Notes: a model not told the origin generated them from the letters alone. A stretch of 64,000 bases of DNA from Fulvivirga sp. M361 (GCF_007097395.1 NZ_VKDC01000002.1:124001-188000); one strand, 5' to 3'; counted from the first letter of the stretch, positions 17,567-27,209 are shown. A program made the numbers and translations.

Positions 17567-18458
17567 TAGCTTTAGAAACGATCATTACCCCCACAATTAC
17601 TACTACAGCACCGGCCAGTTGGAGTATCGTCATTTGTTCTTCCAGGAAAATATTGGCTAATACTATGGTGGAAAAGGGCCCCAGGCTACCAACAATTGAA
17701 AAGCTGGCAGCTCCCATATGTTTTATTGCAAAAGAAACCATGTAGGAAGGTATGACCGTTGATAACATAGCCATGGCAAACCCAAGCCAATAGACTTCCT
17801 TTGGATAGTGAAACAGATCGGACCTTATGAAGAGGCCATAATGTACCATAACACACAAACAGGAAATGATCATAGCATATGACGTGAAGGTTGTAGCACC
17901 AAATTTAGGAATGAGCCATCCGCTTCCCACCAGGTAAGAGGCGTAGGTGATAGCGCTTAAGAGCACCATAATTCCACCAAAAATCACCCCTGAGCCCTGC
18001 CCCTGTACATCTAATTCGTCATAGAAAGTAATCAGGATCCCAACATAAGAAATGACAATGGCGACAAGTTGCACCTTGGCGGGCCGTTCTTTCAAAAAAA
18101 GCCAGGAAATGAATACCACCAGTGTTGGGTAAGCGAAAAGGATGATCCGTTCTAAACTCGCTTTGATGTACTGTAATCCTATAAAGTCGAACAGGCTGGC
18201 AAGGTAATAGCCAATAAAACCAAATATAAAAATCCAGAAATAGTCTTTAAGTCTAATAGCCTGCGGTTTCTTTGGCCGGGAAATCAACGCTACAACCGCA
18301 TACACCGGTAAGGAAAACGCCATCCGAAAAAGCAACAGTGGAATGGCCTCCACATCATACTGATAAGCCAGTTTCACCAGCACGGCCTTTGCCGAGAAGA
18401 GTACTACACCCAGAACTGCCACGATCAAGGCAATGTAAAAAGGGTTCCGCTTATTCAT
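17559..18458 (-). CDS. EamA/DMT family transporter
   Basis: 299 residues from the ATG at 18458; an in-frame TTG at 18470 falls inside the -7 element. Ten hydrophobic segments are visible in two homologous halves, with the EamA signature in FSAKAVLVKLAYQYDVEAIP near the N-terminus and ASFSIVGSLGPFSTIVLANI in the second half. These inner-membrane proteins export small metabolites such as amino acids; the substrate cannot be inferred here. It is a single gene, convergent with leuS. Confidence 0.9.
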   Translation of the reverse strand: MNKRNPFYIALIVAVLGVVLFSAKAVLVKLAYQYDVEAIPLLLFRMAFSLPVYAVVALISRPKKPQAIRLKDYFWIFIFGFIGYYLASLFDFIGLQYIKASLERIILFAYPTLVVFISWLFLKERPAKVQLVAIVISYVGILITFYDELDVQGQGSGVIFGGIMVLLSAITYASYLVGSGWLIPKFGATTFTSYAMIISCLCVMVHYGLFIRSDLFHYPKEVYWLGFAMAMLSTVIPSYMVSFAIKHMGAASFSIVGSLGPFSTIVLANIFLEEQMTILQLAGAVVVIVGVMIVSKAKK

Positions 18459-18467
18459 ATAAGGCGG

Positions 18468-18475
18468 CAAAAGTA
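18468..18475 (-). promoter_or_regulatory. -7 promoter element of EamA gene
   Basis: On the minus strand TACTTTTG matches TAnnTTTG perfectly and ends 9 nt before the ATG at 18458. No TTG lies 19 nt upstream. The leader would be extremely short. Confidence 0.45.
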
Positions 18476-18533
18476 GTATTTAGTTTCTGAAGGTGCCCTA
18501 CGGATTATGATATCCTTTCACTCACTAAGGTTT

Positions 18534-20939
18534 TCATTCATATTTCAAAGAATTTACAGGATTGGCCCGCGCAGCTTTTAACGATTGAAAACTAACCGTA
18601 CACCAGGCAATAATGATAGATAAACCTCCTGCTATGATAAACACCCATGCACTTAGATCAATACGATTAGCAAAGCCTTCCAGCCAATTATCCATGAAAT
18701 AATAAGCCGGGTAGATGGCAAGAATGAAGGCAAGAATGACCAGTTTGGCAAAATCTCTGGACATTAATGCTGTAATACTCCAAACACTGGCCCCCATCAC
18801 CTTGCGAACACCTATCTCTTTAGTGCGTTGTTCAGAGGTAAATGCCGCTAATCCAAACAAACCTAAGCATGCAATAAAAATAGCAATGCCTGTGAATACA
18901 GTAAACACTGTACTTAAACGTTGTTCTGCGCGGAATAATGCATCAAAGTCTTCATCCAGGAACGAGTATTGCAGCGGCTCTCCAGGCGCCAGCCCTTTCC
19001 ATTCTTGTTCAATATATTGAATGACTTTTTCAGGGTTTTCACCGGAAAATCGAACATAGAGAATGTTGCTGGTATTCGTTAATCTCAAAACCAAGGGTCT
19101 CACTTTTATCTTGAGGCTTTCAAAATTGAAATCCTTCATCACTCCAATGACCTCCATGGATTTTGGGTCGTCACCATCAAAGTATATCAACTTCTCCTCC
19201 AATGCATTGTCCCAACCCAACTCTCTTACGGCTGCTTCATTCACCAGGACAGCACCCGAATCAGCAGGAAAGTCCTTGGAAAAAAACCGACCTTCTGTCA
19301 GTTCAAACCCCAGTGCATCAAGATGATCGTAGTCAGCCAAATAAGTAGACATAATGTGATCTGCATCACTACCTACTGCACGAAATATCGTGGTGTTATT
19401 CACACCAGGGACCATATTGTTGGAATAACTGGTACCTATAATAGCGTTATTTGATTCTAACTGGTTTTTAAAAGCAATTTTATCATTTTCAAGTCTGTCA
19501 GCGTCTTCAATCAATAGCACATGTTCCTTATCTATTCCTAAATGTTTATTCTGAACATAATTCAACTGCTGAAACACGATGGCAGTGCAGATCATAAGCA
19601 CAATAGAGATCCAAAATTGAAATGTAACCAGAAAACTTCTGATCCCTCCGCTTTTCATACCTGCCCTCACCTTCCCCTTCAGCACCTCCGTGATCTTAAA
19701 AGAAGTAAGATAAAATGCAGGGTAACTCCCGGCCAGCAGACCAACAAACAGGGTAAGTAAGATAAATACGGTTAAAATAAAAGGTTCAGCCAATGTCTCA
19801 ATAACCAGCTCTTTACCTGAGAGTATATTAAATGAAGGTAAAAACACATAGACCACCACAAGTGCCAGGATGGAAGCGCTAATTGCATATATCATTGATT
19901 CCGTTAGGAATTGTATTATTAATGTCTGCCTCAATGAACCTAACGTTTTACGCAAACCTACTTCTTTGGCACGGCCAGCTGATTTGGCCGTGGTAAGATT
20001 CATGAAATTGATACAGGCAATGAGAATAATAAAAGTGCCGATCACTGCGAGGATCACTACGTAATCCATATCACCAGGGGGTTCCGGTTCGTCTTGTAAA
20101 TCTGATTTTAAATGAATGTCATACATCGGCATGCTGAAGTACTCATAGATGCCTCCTTCTGCTCTGAATTCCTCCAAAGTCTTTCCCATAAACTCTTTCA
20201 ATACGGGAGCTACGTTTATTTCCACAATAGGTTCAAGCTTTTTATCCACCGTGGCAGCGTCTGCTCCTTCTTTCAAGACATAATATGTCCAAAGGCTATT
20301 ACCCAACCAATTGGGTCGATTCATCCACTTAAAACTGCTGGACGATAGAATAGCGTTAAACTTTATATGAGAATTACCGGGTACTTTTTCCATAACCCCG
20401 GTCACCAGATACTCCAATTTGCTATTACCAATAGATAAGGTCTTATCAAGCGCCGGCTCTGTACCAAAATATTTCTGAGCCAGCTCTTCATTTATTACAA
20501 TACTGTTTGGAGCTTTAAGTGCCGTTTGGGGGTCCCCCGCCAGGAGTTTAAAACTGAAAAAGTTGAAAAAATTAGAATCAGAAGCCACGATCCCCTCTTC
20601 ATTAAATGCCATGTCTTCATACCTGAATATCCATTCTCCCATATTATTGACCCGTACTGCTTCTTCTACTTCAGGAATCTCCTCTACCAAAGCGCGTGAC
20701 ATAGGGTTACAAGTGGTGGTAGTAAATATCTCCTGCCCCGCTAGCTTACCATGCAAACCGACTCGGTACATCCTCTCTCCTTTTTCATGGATATGATCAT
20801 AATTCAATTCGTCATATATGTACATGACCACAAATAAGCAGGCAGCAATACCCATAGTGAGTCCTGCTATATTAATGATGGAGAAAAATTTATGTCTGCC
20901 AATGTTTCGTAAGGCTACCTTAAAATAATTTTTGATCAT
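18534..20939 (-). CDS. MacB/FtsX-type ABC transporter permease
   Basis: 801 residues with duplicated MacB architecture. A TM near residue 20-42 is followed by a periplasmic MacB core domain, an FtsX block of three TMs (about 290-400), then a second unit: TM at about 430, a second periplasmic domain and a terminal FtsX block with FGLAAFTSEQRTKEIGVRKV. The KEIGVRKVMGAS-type loop is the ATPase-contact motif. No ATPase is fused, so it should use the ATPase encoded at 23536-24225. Its stop lies 76 bp from the EamA gene promoter region. Export of a lipid, peptide or signal is possible; the cargo is unknown. Confidence 0.9.
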   Translation of the reverse strand: MIKNYFKVALRNIGRHKFFSIINIAGLTMGIAACLFVVMYIYDELNYDHIHEKGERMYRVGLHGKLAGQEIFTTTTCNPMSRALVEEIPEVEEAVRVNNMGEWIFRYEDMAFNEEGIVASDSNFFNFFSFKLLAGDPQTALKAPNSIVINEELAQKYFGTEPALDKTLSIGNSKLEYLVTGVMEKVPGNSHIKFNAILSSSSFKWMNRPNWLGNSLWTYYVLKEGADAATVDKKLEPIVEINVAPVLKEFMGKTLEEFRAEGGIYEYFSMPMYDIHLKSDLQDEPEPPGDMDYVVILAVIGTFIILIACINFMNLTTAKSAGRAKEVGLRKTLGSLRQTLIIQFLTESMIYAISASILALVVVYVFLPSFNILSGKELVIETLAEPFILTVFILLTLFVGLLAGSYPAFYLTSFKITEVLKGKVRAGMKSGGIRSFLVTFQFWISIVLMICTAIVFQQLNYVQNKHLGIDKEHVLLIEDADRLENDKIAFKNQLESNNAIIGTSYSNNMVPGVNNTTIFRAVGSDADHIMSTYLADYDHLDALGFELTEGRFFSKDFPADSGAVLVNEAAVRELGWDNALEEKLIYFDGDDPKSMEVIGVMKDFNFESLKIKVRPLVLRLTNTSNILYVRFSGENPEKVIQYIEQEWKGLAPGEPLQYSFLDEDFDALFRAEQRLSTVFTVFTGIAIFIACLGLFGLAAFTSEQRTKEIGVRKVMGASVWSITALMSRDFAKLVILAFILAIYPAYYFMDNWLEGFANRIDLSAWVFIIAGGLSIIIAWCTVSFQSLKAARANPVNSLKYE

Positions 20940-20998
20940 GATCTTTTTGTGGGTTGAATGTTAATCATTAAATCCTTTTTGAAAACTTAGGATCAAAG

Positions 20999-23374
20999 TC
21001 ACTCTGTTCTCAAAGTATTAACAGGATTCATTGAGGCAGCTCCATAGATCTTAAAACCTGTGGTGAATAAAGCTGCTACAATCAGGATCAACGCTGAAAT
21101 GCCGAAAGTAGCTACTCCAGGTATAATATGATATTTCCAGATCATATCCATAAACATGTTGACCATATAAAAGCTAATTACAGAACCAAAAACCACGGCA
21201 ATAAACAGTATAATAGAGAACCGCTTATTTAAAATGAGCATGATATTAGGAATAGAGGCGCCCAACACTTTCCGGACACCTATTTCTTTCATTCGTTTAA
21301 CAATACTCAATGATACCAGGCTAAAAAGTCCAATGGTAGATAAGAACGTAGCTACGGCCCCTAAAAAAGTAAACATCTGGATCACATTCGTGTTTACCTG
21401 CATTGAATCACTCATTTCTTCATCCATAAATTCACCGGTATACATTTTATCCGGATACAATTTCTTCCATTCCTCTTTGAGATAATTGTTCACAGCGATC
21501 ATATCTGCCTGAGTAGTTTTTACTGTAAGGAACTCATAGTCCTTTTTGGGAACATAGCGTAACATCATTGGGTCCAGCTGCGACCAAAGTCCTTCTACAA
21601 ATGCATTTTTCACCACACCTATGACATAAAACTGTGCTGTATCTGTCCAGGTAAGTTTCTGACCTATAGGTTCCTTCCAACCGAAAGTCTTTACCATCTC
21701 TTCGGATACCAGAACGGATTCTTTATAATCCGTTTCAGAGTCCTTAATAAAAGACCTTCCTTCCAAAACGGTAAAATTTAGTGTTTCAATAAAATTTTCA
21801 CCTACATGAAAAATATCCACATCAAATTCCTTGTCGGCATTTTTTATTGGATCGTTCCTGTAAGATCGTTCCAACTGATGCTCTGAACCTGCTAAAGACA
21901 GTATCCTGGGATCATTTCTAATTTGATTTTTAAAGACCTGGTATTCATCTTCATTCCCCATATGTAACGTGATGACCCCTTTATTATCAAAGCCATAATC
22001 CATTTCATCCTGATAAATGGCATTTTGATAGAAGGCCACACCCAAAATGATCGCGATAAGCGAGATGCTGAATTGTGTAGTCAACAGCACAGGAGCCAGT
22101 TTCCCGGACTCTCCCAATTTCTGTATACCTTTCAATATACCTGCCGGAGCAAAACTGGTAATGTAAAATGCAGGATAACTTCCTGCCAGCAAACCTGTGA
22201 ATAACAACATGCCAAGCATAAACAAAAAGAACGCGGCATTTTGATAAAAATCAAGTTTTAGTTCGAGGAAGGGCCACATTTCACTGTAGGCAGGAACAAG
22301 AAAAAACGAAAAGGCTACTCCAACTAACATACCCATAAAGCATAATAGTACATTCTCTAACAAAAACTGCGCAACCAGTTGTCCTCGCATTCCTCCCATC
22401 ACTTTTCTTATACCTATCTCTTTCAGTCTGCGACTGGAAATGGCTATGGAAGTATTTGTAAAATTGAAACAAGCGATCAATAATATCAGTACTGCCATTA
22501 TGGTAGGCACAACTACGGCTGGCGGTGGAATAGACTGCTGTAACCAATGCCCCCAAACTTCTTCATTGCCGGCTCTATGCGCCATCCCCTCAAAGGGTTC
22601 CAGTTCATAACGTTCAATTTTAAAGTCCAGGCGCGCCTTATTCTGGATCTCTACATAATCTAAAAGTCTCTGTTCAATTGGTTTTATACGACTGACATTA
22701 TCTACCTTAATAAATAGCGTGCTCCATTTGCTCCAATCCTCCTGCTCATTTCCTTCAGACAGGTCGAAGAAATTATTGATATTCGTAACTGTTTTCACAT
22801 TGCTAAAACTGGAATTTAGCGGCATGTCCTGAAATATGCCGGCTACCATGTAATTCTTAGGGCCGTTGTCAGTCATATGAGTAAGCGTCTTCCCTATGGC
22901 TTCATCCTGACCAAAGTATTTGATGGCAAGCTGCTGGCTGATGACTACACTGGCTTTATCCTTAAGAGCAGATTTAGTTCCGGCGACAAATTCAAAATTG
23001 AATACTTCAAAAAAGTCAGGATCAACAAAAGTGAAGTTTTCAGAATAAAGCTCATCCTGAACTTTAAAATTCCCCCCACTCGGCACATAGCGCACGGTGG
23101 CTTCTACTTCACCAAAGTTCTGCTGCATGATAGCACCCAGAGGCATGGGAGACATTCCAAAAAGCCTTTCCTGCCCCTGCATAGTGCGTACTATGTCTAC
23201 ACGGTACAGGCCTTCATGGTTTTGTGTGTTATCAAAATTTACATTGAAATCATAATTGAGATAGGCTACAATACAGCAACTGACGGCTACGCCCATCCCC
23301 AGAATATTGATCAAGACAAAGAGCTTACTCTTCCACAAACTGCGGAGTGTAATTTTAAGGTAGTTCTTAAGCAT
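20999..23374 (-). CDS. MacB/FtsX-type ABC transporter permease
   Basis: 791 residues from the ATG at 23374; the frame extends upstream to 23452, but the typical start MLKNYLKITLRSLW is at 23374. It has the same duplicated MacB-FtsX layout as its downstream neighbour and a terminal FSLVSLSIVKRMKEIGVRKV loop. The two genes are separated by 59 bp and diverge considerably in sequence, so they may form a heterodimer or be two alternatives using one ATPase. A hairpin terminator and a dyad precede the gene, so it may be transcribed independently of the ATPase/adaptor pair. Confidence 0.9.
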   Translation of the reverse strand: MLKNYLKITLRSLWKSKLFVLINILGMGVAVSCCIVAYLNYDFNVNFDNTQNHEGLYRVDIVRTMQGQERLFGMSPMPLGAIMQQNFGEVEATVRYVPSGGNFKVQDELYSENFTFVDPDFFEVFNFEFVAGTKSALKDKASVVISQQLAIKYFGQDEAIGKTLTHMTDNGPKNYMVAGIFQDMPLNSSFSNVKTVTNINNFFDLSEGNEQEDWSKWSTLFIKVDNVSRIKPIEQRLLDYVEIQNKARLDFKIERYELEPFEGMAHRAGNEEVWGHWLQQSIPPPAVVVPTIMAVLILLIACFNFTNTSIAISSRRLKEIGIRKVMGGMRGQLVAQFLLENVLLCFMGMLVGVAFSFFLVPAYSEMWPFLELKLDFYQNAAFFLFMLGMLLFTGLLAGSYPAFYITSFAPAGILKGIQKLGESGKLAPVLLTTQFSISLIAIILGVAFYQNAIYQDEMDYGFDNKGVITLHMGNEDEYQVFKNQIRNDPRILSLAGSEHQLERSYRNDPIKNADKEFDVDIFHVGENFIETLNFTVLEGRSFIKDSETDYKESVLVSEEMVKTFGWKEPIGQKLTWTDTAQFYVIGVVKNAFVEGLWSQLDPMMLRYVPKKDYEFLTVKTTQADMIAVNNYLKEEWKKLYPDKMYTGEFMDEEMSDSMQVNTNVIQMFTFLGAVATFLSTIGLFSLVSLSIVKRMKEIGVRKVLGASIPNIMLILNKRFSIILFIAVVFGSVISFYMVNMFMDMIWKYHIIPGVATFGISALILIVAALFTTGFKIYGAASMNPVNTLRTE

Positions 23375-23467
23375 ATTAGCGTTGTTTGAGTTTTTTATCT
23401 TGGTAATGCTATATTGACTACAAAAACCCGGGGGAAGTTGCACAGAAGGCAAACGATTTTTGCTCAG

Positions 23468-23486
23468 TACTAGGTATTACCTAGTA
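23468..23486. promoter_or_regulatory. Perfect 8-bp-arm dyad upstream of permease gene
   Basis: TACTAGGT-ATT-ACCTAGTA is a perfect inverted repeat with 8-bp arms and a 3-bp spacer. It lies about 94 bp upstream of the permease ATG and just beyond the terminator of the upstream ATPase gene. It has no T-run of its own and looks like a protein-binding site rather than a terminator. Confidence 0.45.
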
Positions 23487-23494
23487 TCTGGTTT

Positions 23495-23527
23495 AAAAAA
23501 AACCACTCTTGACCAGGGAGTGGTTTT
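23495..23527 (-). terminator. Rho-independent terminator after ABC ATPase gene
   Basis: Read on the minus strand, a perfect 10-bp stem AAAACCACTC/GAGTGGTTTT with a 9-nt loop runs into eight T residues. It begins 9 bp after the ATPase stop. It separates the adaptor-ATPase transcript from the two permease genes, either completely or as a partial attenuator. Confidence 0.8.
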
Positions 23528-23535
23528 CCGTTTTA

Positions 23536-24225
23536 TTAAATATGGAATTGTTCCTTAATATTCTCTGTAACCACCTTACCATCAAATAAATTGATGATCC
23601 TATGTGCATAATTAGCATCGTAAGGAGAGTGGGTCACCATTATAATGGTAGTCCCTTCTTCATTTAACTCCGCCAATAGTTTCATGACTTCTTCACCGTT
23701 TGCAGAATCCAGGTTACCTGTAGGCTCATCTGCAAGAATTACTTTTGGCTTGGCTACAATGGCACGGGCTATGGCTACCCTCTGCTGCTGTCCACCGGAT
23801 AGTTGCTGGGGAAAGTGATTTCTTCTGTGCATGATATTCATGCGCTCCAGTACCTCTTCTACGCGTTGTTTTCTTTCTGCAGAAGGTACTTTCAGGTATA
23901 ACAAAGGCAGTTCTACATTTTCAAATACAGTTAATTCGTCAATCAGGTTAAAACTTTGGAATACGAATCCAATAGAACCTTTCCTTAATTGAGCCCTTTG
24001 CCTTTCAGAATAATTGGACACTTCATGCTCACCGAAATGATATTCACCATCCGATGGGTTGTCTAAAAGTCCCAGAATATTCAATAAAGTAGATTTACCA
24101 CATCCGGAAGGTCCCATAATAGCGACAAACTCGCCTTCTTTGATTTCGATATTGATGCTATTTAAGGCAGTGGTTTCTACTTCATCCGTAGTGTACACTT
24201 TTTGTAAGTTTTTAATTTTTATCAT
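23536..24225 (-). CDS. ABC transporter ATP-binding protein (MacB/LolD type)
   Basis: 229 residues from the ATG at 24225; an in-frame start at 24249 would add eight residues. Walker A is GPSGCGKST, the signature is LSGGQQQR, and Walker B is ILADEPTGNLDS. The Q-loop is FVFQSFNLI and the switch His lies in IIMVTHS. The DEPTGNLDSANG region is characteristic of the MacB/LolD/FtsE group that drives mechanotransmission-type transporters. It is 51 bp downstream of the adaptor gene, and the permeases follow after a terminator. Confidence 0.95.
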   Translation of the reverse strand: MIKIKNLQKVYTTDEVETTALNSINIEIKEGEFVAIMGPSGCGKSTLLNILGLLDNPSDGEYHFGEHEVSNYSERQRAQLRKGSIGFVFQSFNLIDELTVFENVELPLLYLKVPSAERKQRVEEVLERMNIMHRRNHFPQQLSGGQQQRVAIARAIVAKPKVILADEPTGNLDSANGEEVMKLLAELNEEGTTIIMVTHSPYDANYAHRIINLFDGKVVTENIKEQFHI

Positions 24226-24276
24226 GAGTTGTGATTTAGATATGCCCAAAAGCTATGGGATGAATTTATTTATTAT

Positions 24277-25527
24277 TTATTTGAGTATTAGTACTTCATT
24301 ATCACCAAAATTATCATAGGAAGAGGTGATCACTCTATCACCCGGTTCAAGCCCCTCTTCTACTTCAAAGTGTTCTGTATTCTTTCTTCCTAATCGAATG
24401 TTCCGTTTTTCCGCCCGTGTCCCATCTTCATTTACAACAAACACCCAGTTGCCACCAGTATCTTTGTAAAATCCTCCTACAGGCAGCAAAAGTTCTTCTG
24501 ACGGCTGGCCAAGTTCTATACGCATTCGCAATGATTGACCCCTTCTTATCCCTTTGGGTGTCTCGGCAACAAACTCCATATCCACCTCAAAACGACCATT
24601 GATTATGTTAGGATAAATGTAGGTGATCGTAAGCTCGTATTGCTTATTATCAAATCGTGTGGTCGCTGACAGGCCTTTGAAGATCTTAGGTAAATAGAGT
24701 TCATCTATGGGCACCCGTACTTTATAACTACCCACTTTATCCACTTGTCCCAGTCGTTGCCCGGGATTTACAGACTGCCCTTCCACAAGTTGAGGAGTAG
24801 TCAGCTGCCCTTCTATGGGGGAACGAATGTCAAGGTTATCCAATATCTGGCCCACGCCCGCCAAACTTTCGGTCATCCTCTGTTCAGATTTATTGAATTG
24901 AACCAGTTGCCGGACCCTACTCATAGAATCATTTTTATAACTGGTGTAGGTAATCTTTTTACGTTTTACATTGTATTCATAATCAGCTTTGGTCTGTTCA
25001 AAATCCTGCTTAGAGATCAAGTCTTTTTCGTAAAGCATTTTTTGTCTCTTATACTGTGGTTCCAGTTTTTCCAGTTGGTTGTCGATCAATGCCAATGTTT
25101 GCTGTTGCTGAAGATCATTCTGCTCCAGTTGCAGCTTGGTTCGCCTGATCTGATTAATACTTTCATTTAAACTTGCTTCTTGACTGAGTACACTCAATTC
25201 CCTGTTCAAGTTAGACAATTCTATGATAAAATCGCCTTTTTTCAGCATAGCTCCACTCTCAGCATGCACTTTTTTTATGGTACCCCCTTCAATAGCGTCC
25301 AGATAAAAGGTTACACTCGGCTCTACGGTACCTGTTTGAGGAATAAATTCAAGAAATGCACCTCTCTTTACGGTAGCTATGGTTATCTTTTCCTTTTCTA
25401 CATTCAACTTACTTCTTCGATCTGCAAAAAGTAATTGATAACCAACAAAGACGACCAGAAGGGTTCCACCCAGGATGGCTCCTATCCGTTTTACAGTCCA
25501 TTTCTTCTTCTTTATCTTTTTGTCCAT
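24277..25527 (-). CDS. HlyD/RND-type periplasmic adaptor protein
   Basis: 416 residues. One N-terminal TM (about 13-35) is followed by a membrane-fusion architecture: a split lipoyl domain (GTIKKVHAESGAMLKKGDFI and LDIRSPIEGQLTTPQLVEGQ), an alpha-helical hairpin rich in Q/E/K between them, a beta-barrel and a C-terminal membrane-proximal domain (GLEPGDRVITSSYDNFGDN). It bridges the MacB-like permeases to an outer-membrane exit duct, which is not encoded here. First gene of the export cassette, with a near-consensus sigma-54 site about 50 bp upstream. Confidence 0.9.
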   Translation of the reverse strand: MDKKIKKKKWTVKRIGAILGGTLLVVFVGYQLLFADRRSKLNVEKEKITIATVKRGAFLEFIPQTGTVEPSVTFYLDAIEGGTIKKVHAESGAMLKKGDFIIELSNLNRELSVLSQEASLNESINQIRRTKLQLEQNDLQQQQTLALIDNQLEKLEPQYKRQKMLYEKDLISKQDFEQTKADYEYNVKRKKITYTSYKNDSMSRVRQLVQFNKSEQRMTESLAGVGQILDNLDIRSPIEGQLTTPQLVEGQSVNPGQRLGQVDKVGSYKVRVPIDELYLPKIFKGLSATTRFDNKQYELTITYIYPNIINGRFEVDMEFVAETPKGIRRGQSLRMRIELGQPSEELLLPVGGFYKDTGGNWVFVVNEDGTRAEKRNIRLGRKNTEHFEVEEGLEPGDRVITSSYDNFGDNEVLILK

Positions 25528-25569
25528 GTGGAAGTGCTATTTAAAGCTATTCATAGATTGTTTACATAG

Positions 25570-25590
25570 CACTTGCCAACAAGTGTGCCA
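25570..25590 (-). promoter_or_regulatory. Near-consensus sigma-54 (-24/-12) site overlapping a dyad
   Basis: On the minus strand TGGCACACTTGTTGGC (25590 to 25575) matches the sigma-54 consensus TGGCACRNNNNTTGCW except that the C of the -12 GC is G, with C one base later. It lies 47-63 bp upstream of the adaptor ATG. The plus strand also reads CACTTG-CCAA-CAAGTG (25570-25585), a perfect inverted repeat over the same bases. Because a sigma-54 activator gene is divergent next door, a functional site is plausible, but the -12 defect lowers confidence. Confidence 0.45.
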
Positions 25591-25634
25591 AATGGCAGAA
25601 TACTGTTTAAAATGCCTCTGATGTCTAAACAGCA

Positions 25635-25690
25635 GTCCGCCAGCGTTCATGAATGAACGAGATCGTCCGCTACCGAACATTATACTGTTC
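25635..25690. promoter_or_regulatory. Activator-site-like dyads between ABC cassette and RR gene
   Basis: CGTTCAT-GA-ATGAACG at 25644-25659 is a perfect dyad with 7-bp arms. GAACA-TTATAC-TGTTC at 25675-25690 is a second dyad that shares the GTTC/GAAC core. The hexamer GTCCGC occurs on both sides of the first dyad (25635-25640 and 25665-25670), exactly 30 bp apart. They lie 45-115 bp upstream of the -24 element on the cassette side, the usual zone for enhancer binding by an NtrC-type regulator. The remainder of the 290-bp spacer 25528-25817 shows no other feature. Confidence 0.45.
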
Positions 25691-25817
25691 ATTTACGTAT
25701 TCTTTAAAACACTTAGCACCTTTATCCAGGCCAAAAGTGCCCAAATTACAGTTAATCAGTACTTTACTTAAAATCGGTATCAACTTTGCAAATGCTCTTT
25801 TATAAGAAATTAAACGT

Positions 25818-27209
25818 ATGACAGAAAAAGGTAAATCGGGTAAAATACTCATTGTGGATGATAATGAAGACTTATTGAAGGCCGCTAAGATCTTCCTCAA
25901 ACGGCATTTCCAACAGGTAGACCTGGAAACCAATCCTGAAACTATTCCTACGCTTCTCAACAATGAATCGTACGATGTCATACTCCTTGACATGAATTTT
26001 ACCAAAGACGTTAGCAGTGGAAAAGAAGGCTACTACTGGTTGGAAAAGATACTGGAAATAGATCCCAGTTCCGTAGTAGTCTTAATAACCGCTTACGGTG
26101 ATGTTCAAATGGCTGTCAAAGCAATTAAAGCGGGAGCTACGGATTTTGTGTTAAAACCATGGGAAAACGAGAAACTGCTGGCCACCTTATTTTCAGCCAT
26201 GCGGCTGCGGGAAACCCGATTAGAAGTAGAAGATCTCAAAACAAAGCAGGAGGCTATCAACCTAAAAATTAACGACCGATATGGTGATATTATAGGACAA
26301 AGCGCCTCTATAAGAAAGGTATTTGAAACAATAGACCGTGTAGCCGCCACAGACGCTAATGTGCTCATATTAGGAGAGAACGGCACCGGTAAAGAGTTAA
26401 TAGCCCGGGCCATCCATAATAATTCGCCCAGAAAAGGCCAGGTTTTTGTAAATGTTGACCTGGGTTCAGTCAGCGAAACCCTTTTTGAAAGCGAACTATT
26501 CGGGCATAAAAAAGGAGCATTTACAGATGCAAAAGAAGACCGTCCGGGCCGGTTTGAAATAGCCAACAAAGGCACACTCTTCCTGGATGAAATTGGTAAC
26601 CTTTCTCTACCCTTGCAGGCCAAATTGCTCACTGCACTCCAAAACAGGAAAGTAAGTCGCGTAGGCGCCAATAAGGAGGTAGAAATTGATATCAGGCTTG
26701 TTTGTGCTACAAACATGCCATTATATGATATGGTAAAAGAAAACAAATTTCGCCAGGATCTACTGTATAGGATCAATACCATAGAAGTGGAGTTACCCCC
26801 CCTTCGAGACCGCCTTGAAGATATCCCTGTTCTCGCCGAGCATTTTTTAAAACACTATTCAGAGAAATATGATAAGAACATTAGCAAGATCAGTGATGCC
26901 TCTCTGACCAGAATGCAAAAACATAACTGGCCCGGTAATATTCGGGAGCTCCAACATGCATTGGAAAGGGCGGTGATCATGGGTAATTCCCAGGTGTTGC
27001 AGCCAGAAGATTTTAACTTCACCAGTCAGCCTCAACAACAACTGGATGGAGATAATGTAATGCTGGATCAATTTAAATTAGAAGATGTTGAAAAAATATT
27101 GATCCGAAAAGTGCTAAAAAAATATAATGGTAATATTACCCAGGCTGCTTCCGAATTAGGGCTAACCCGGTCATCTTTGTACCGCAGGTTAGAGAAATAT
27201 GGGCTTTAA
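25818..27209 (+). CDS. Sigma-54-dependent response regulator (NtrC family)
   Basis: 463 residues with full three-domain layout. Receiver: acidic D14/D15 and phospho-acceptor Asp58 in LLDMN, T91 and K113 in VLKPW. AAA+ domain: Walker A GENGTGKE (186-193), sigma-54 contact loop GAFTDA (233-238, canonical GAFTGA with G to D), Walker B TLFLDEIGN. C-terminal Fis-type HTH: NGNITQAASELGLTRSSLYR. It activates sigma-54 promoters after phosphorylation. The kinase gene overlaps it by 11 bp. The likely target is the divergent ABC cassette (inference from position). Confidence 0.95.
   Translation: MTEKGKSGKILIVDDNEDLLKAAKIFLKRHFQQVDLETNPETIPTLLNNESYDVILLDMNFTKDVSSGKEGYYWLEKILEIDPSSVVVLITAYGDVQMAVKAIKAGATDFVLKPWENEKLLATLFSAMRLRETRLEVEDLKTKQEAINLKINDRYGDIIGQSASIRKVFETIDRVAATDANVLILGENGTGKELIARAIHNNSPRKGQVFVNVDLGSVSETLFESELFGHKKGAFTDAKEDRPGRFEIANKGTLFLDEIGNLSLPLQAKLLTALQNRKVSRVGANKEVEIDIRLVCATNMPLYDMVKENKFRQDLLYRINTIEVELPPLRDRLEDIPVLAEHFLKHYSEKYDKNISKISDASLTRMQKHNWPGNIRELQHALERAVIMGNSQVLQPEDFNFTSQPQQQLDGDNVMLDQFKLEDVEKILIRKVLKKYNGNITQAASELGLTRSSLYRRLEKYGL

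Noticed and set aside
26105-26782. 225-codon frame antisense to the sigma-54 regulator
   Set aside because: Composition (Ser/Leu/Phe-rich with no motif) is what the reverse of a conserved AAA+ gene gives; the sense gene has complete catalytic motifs.
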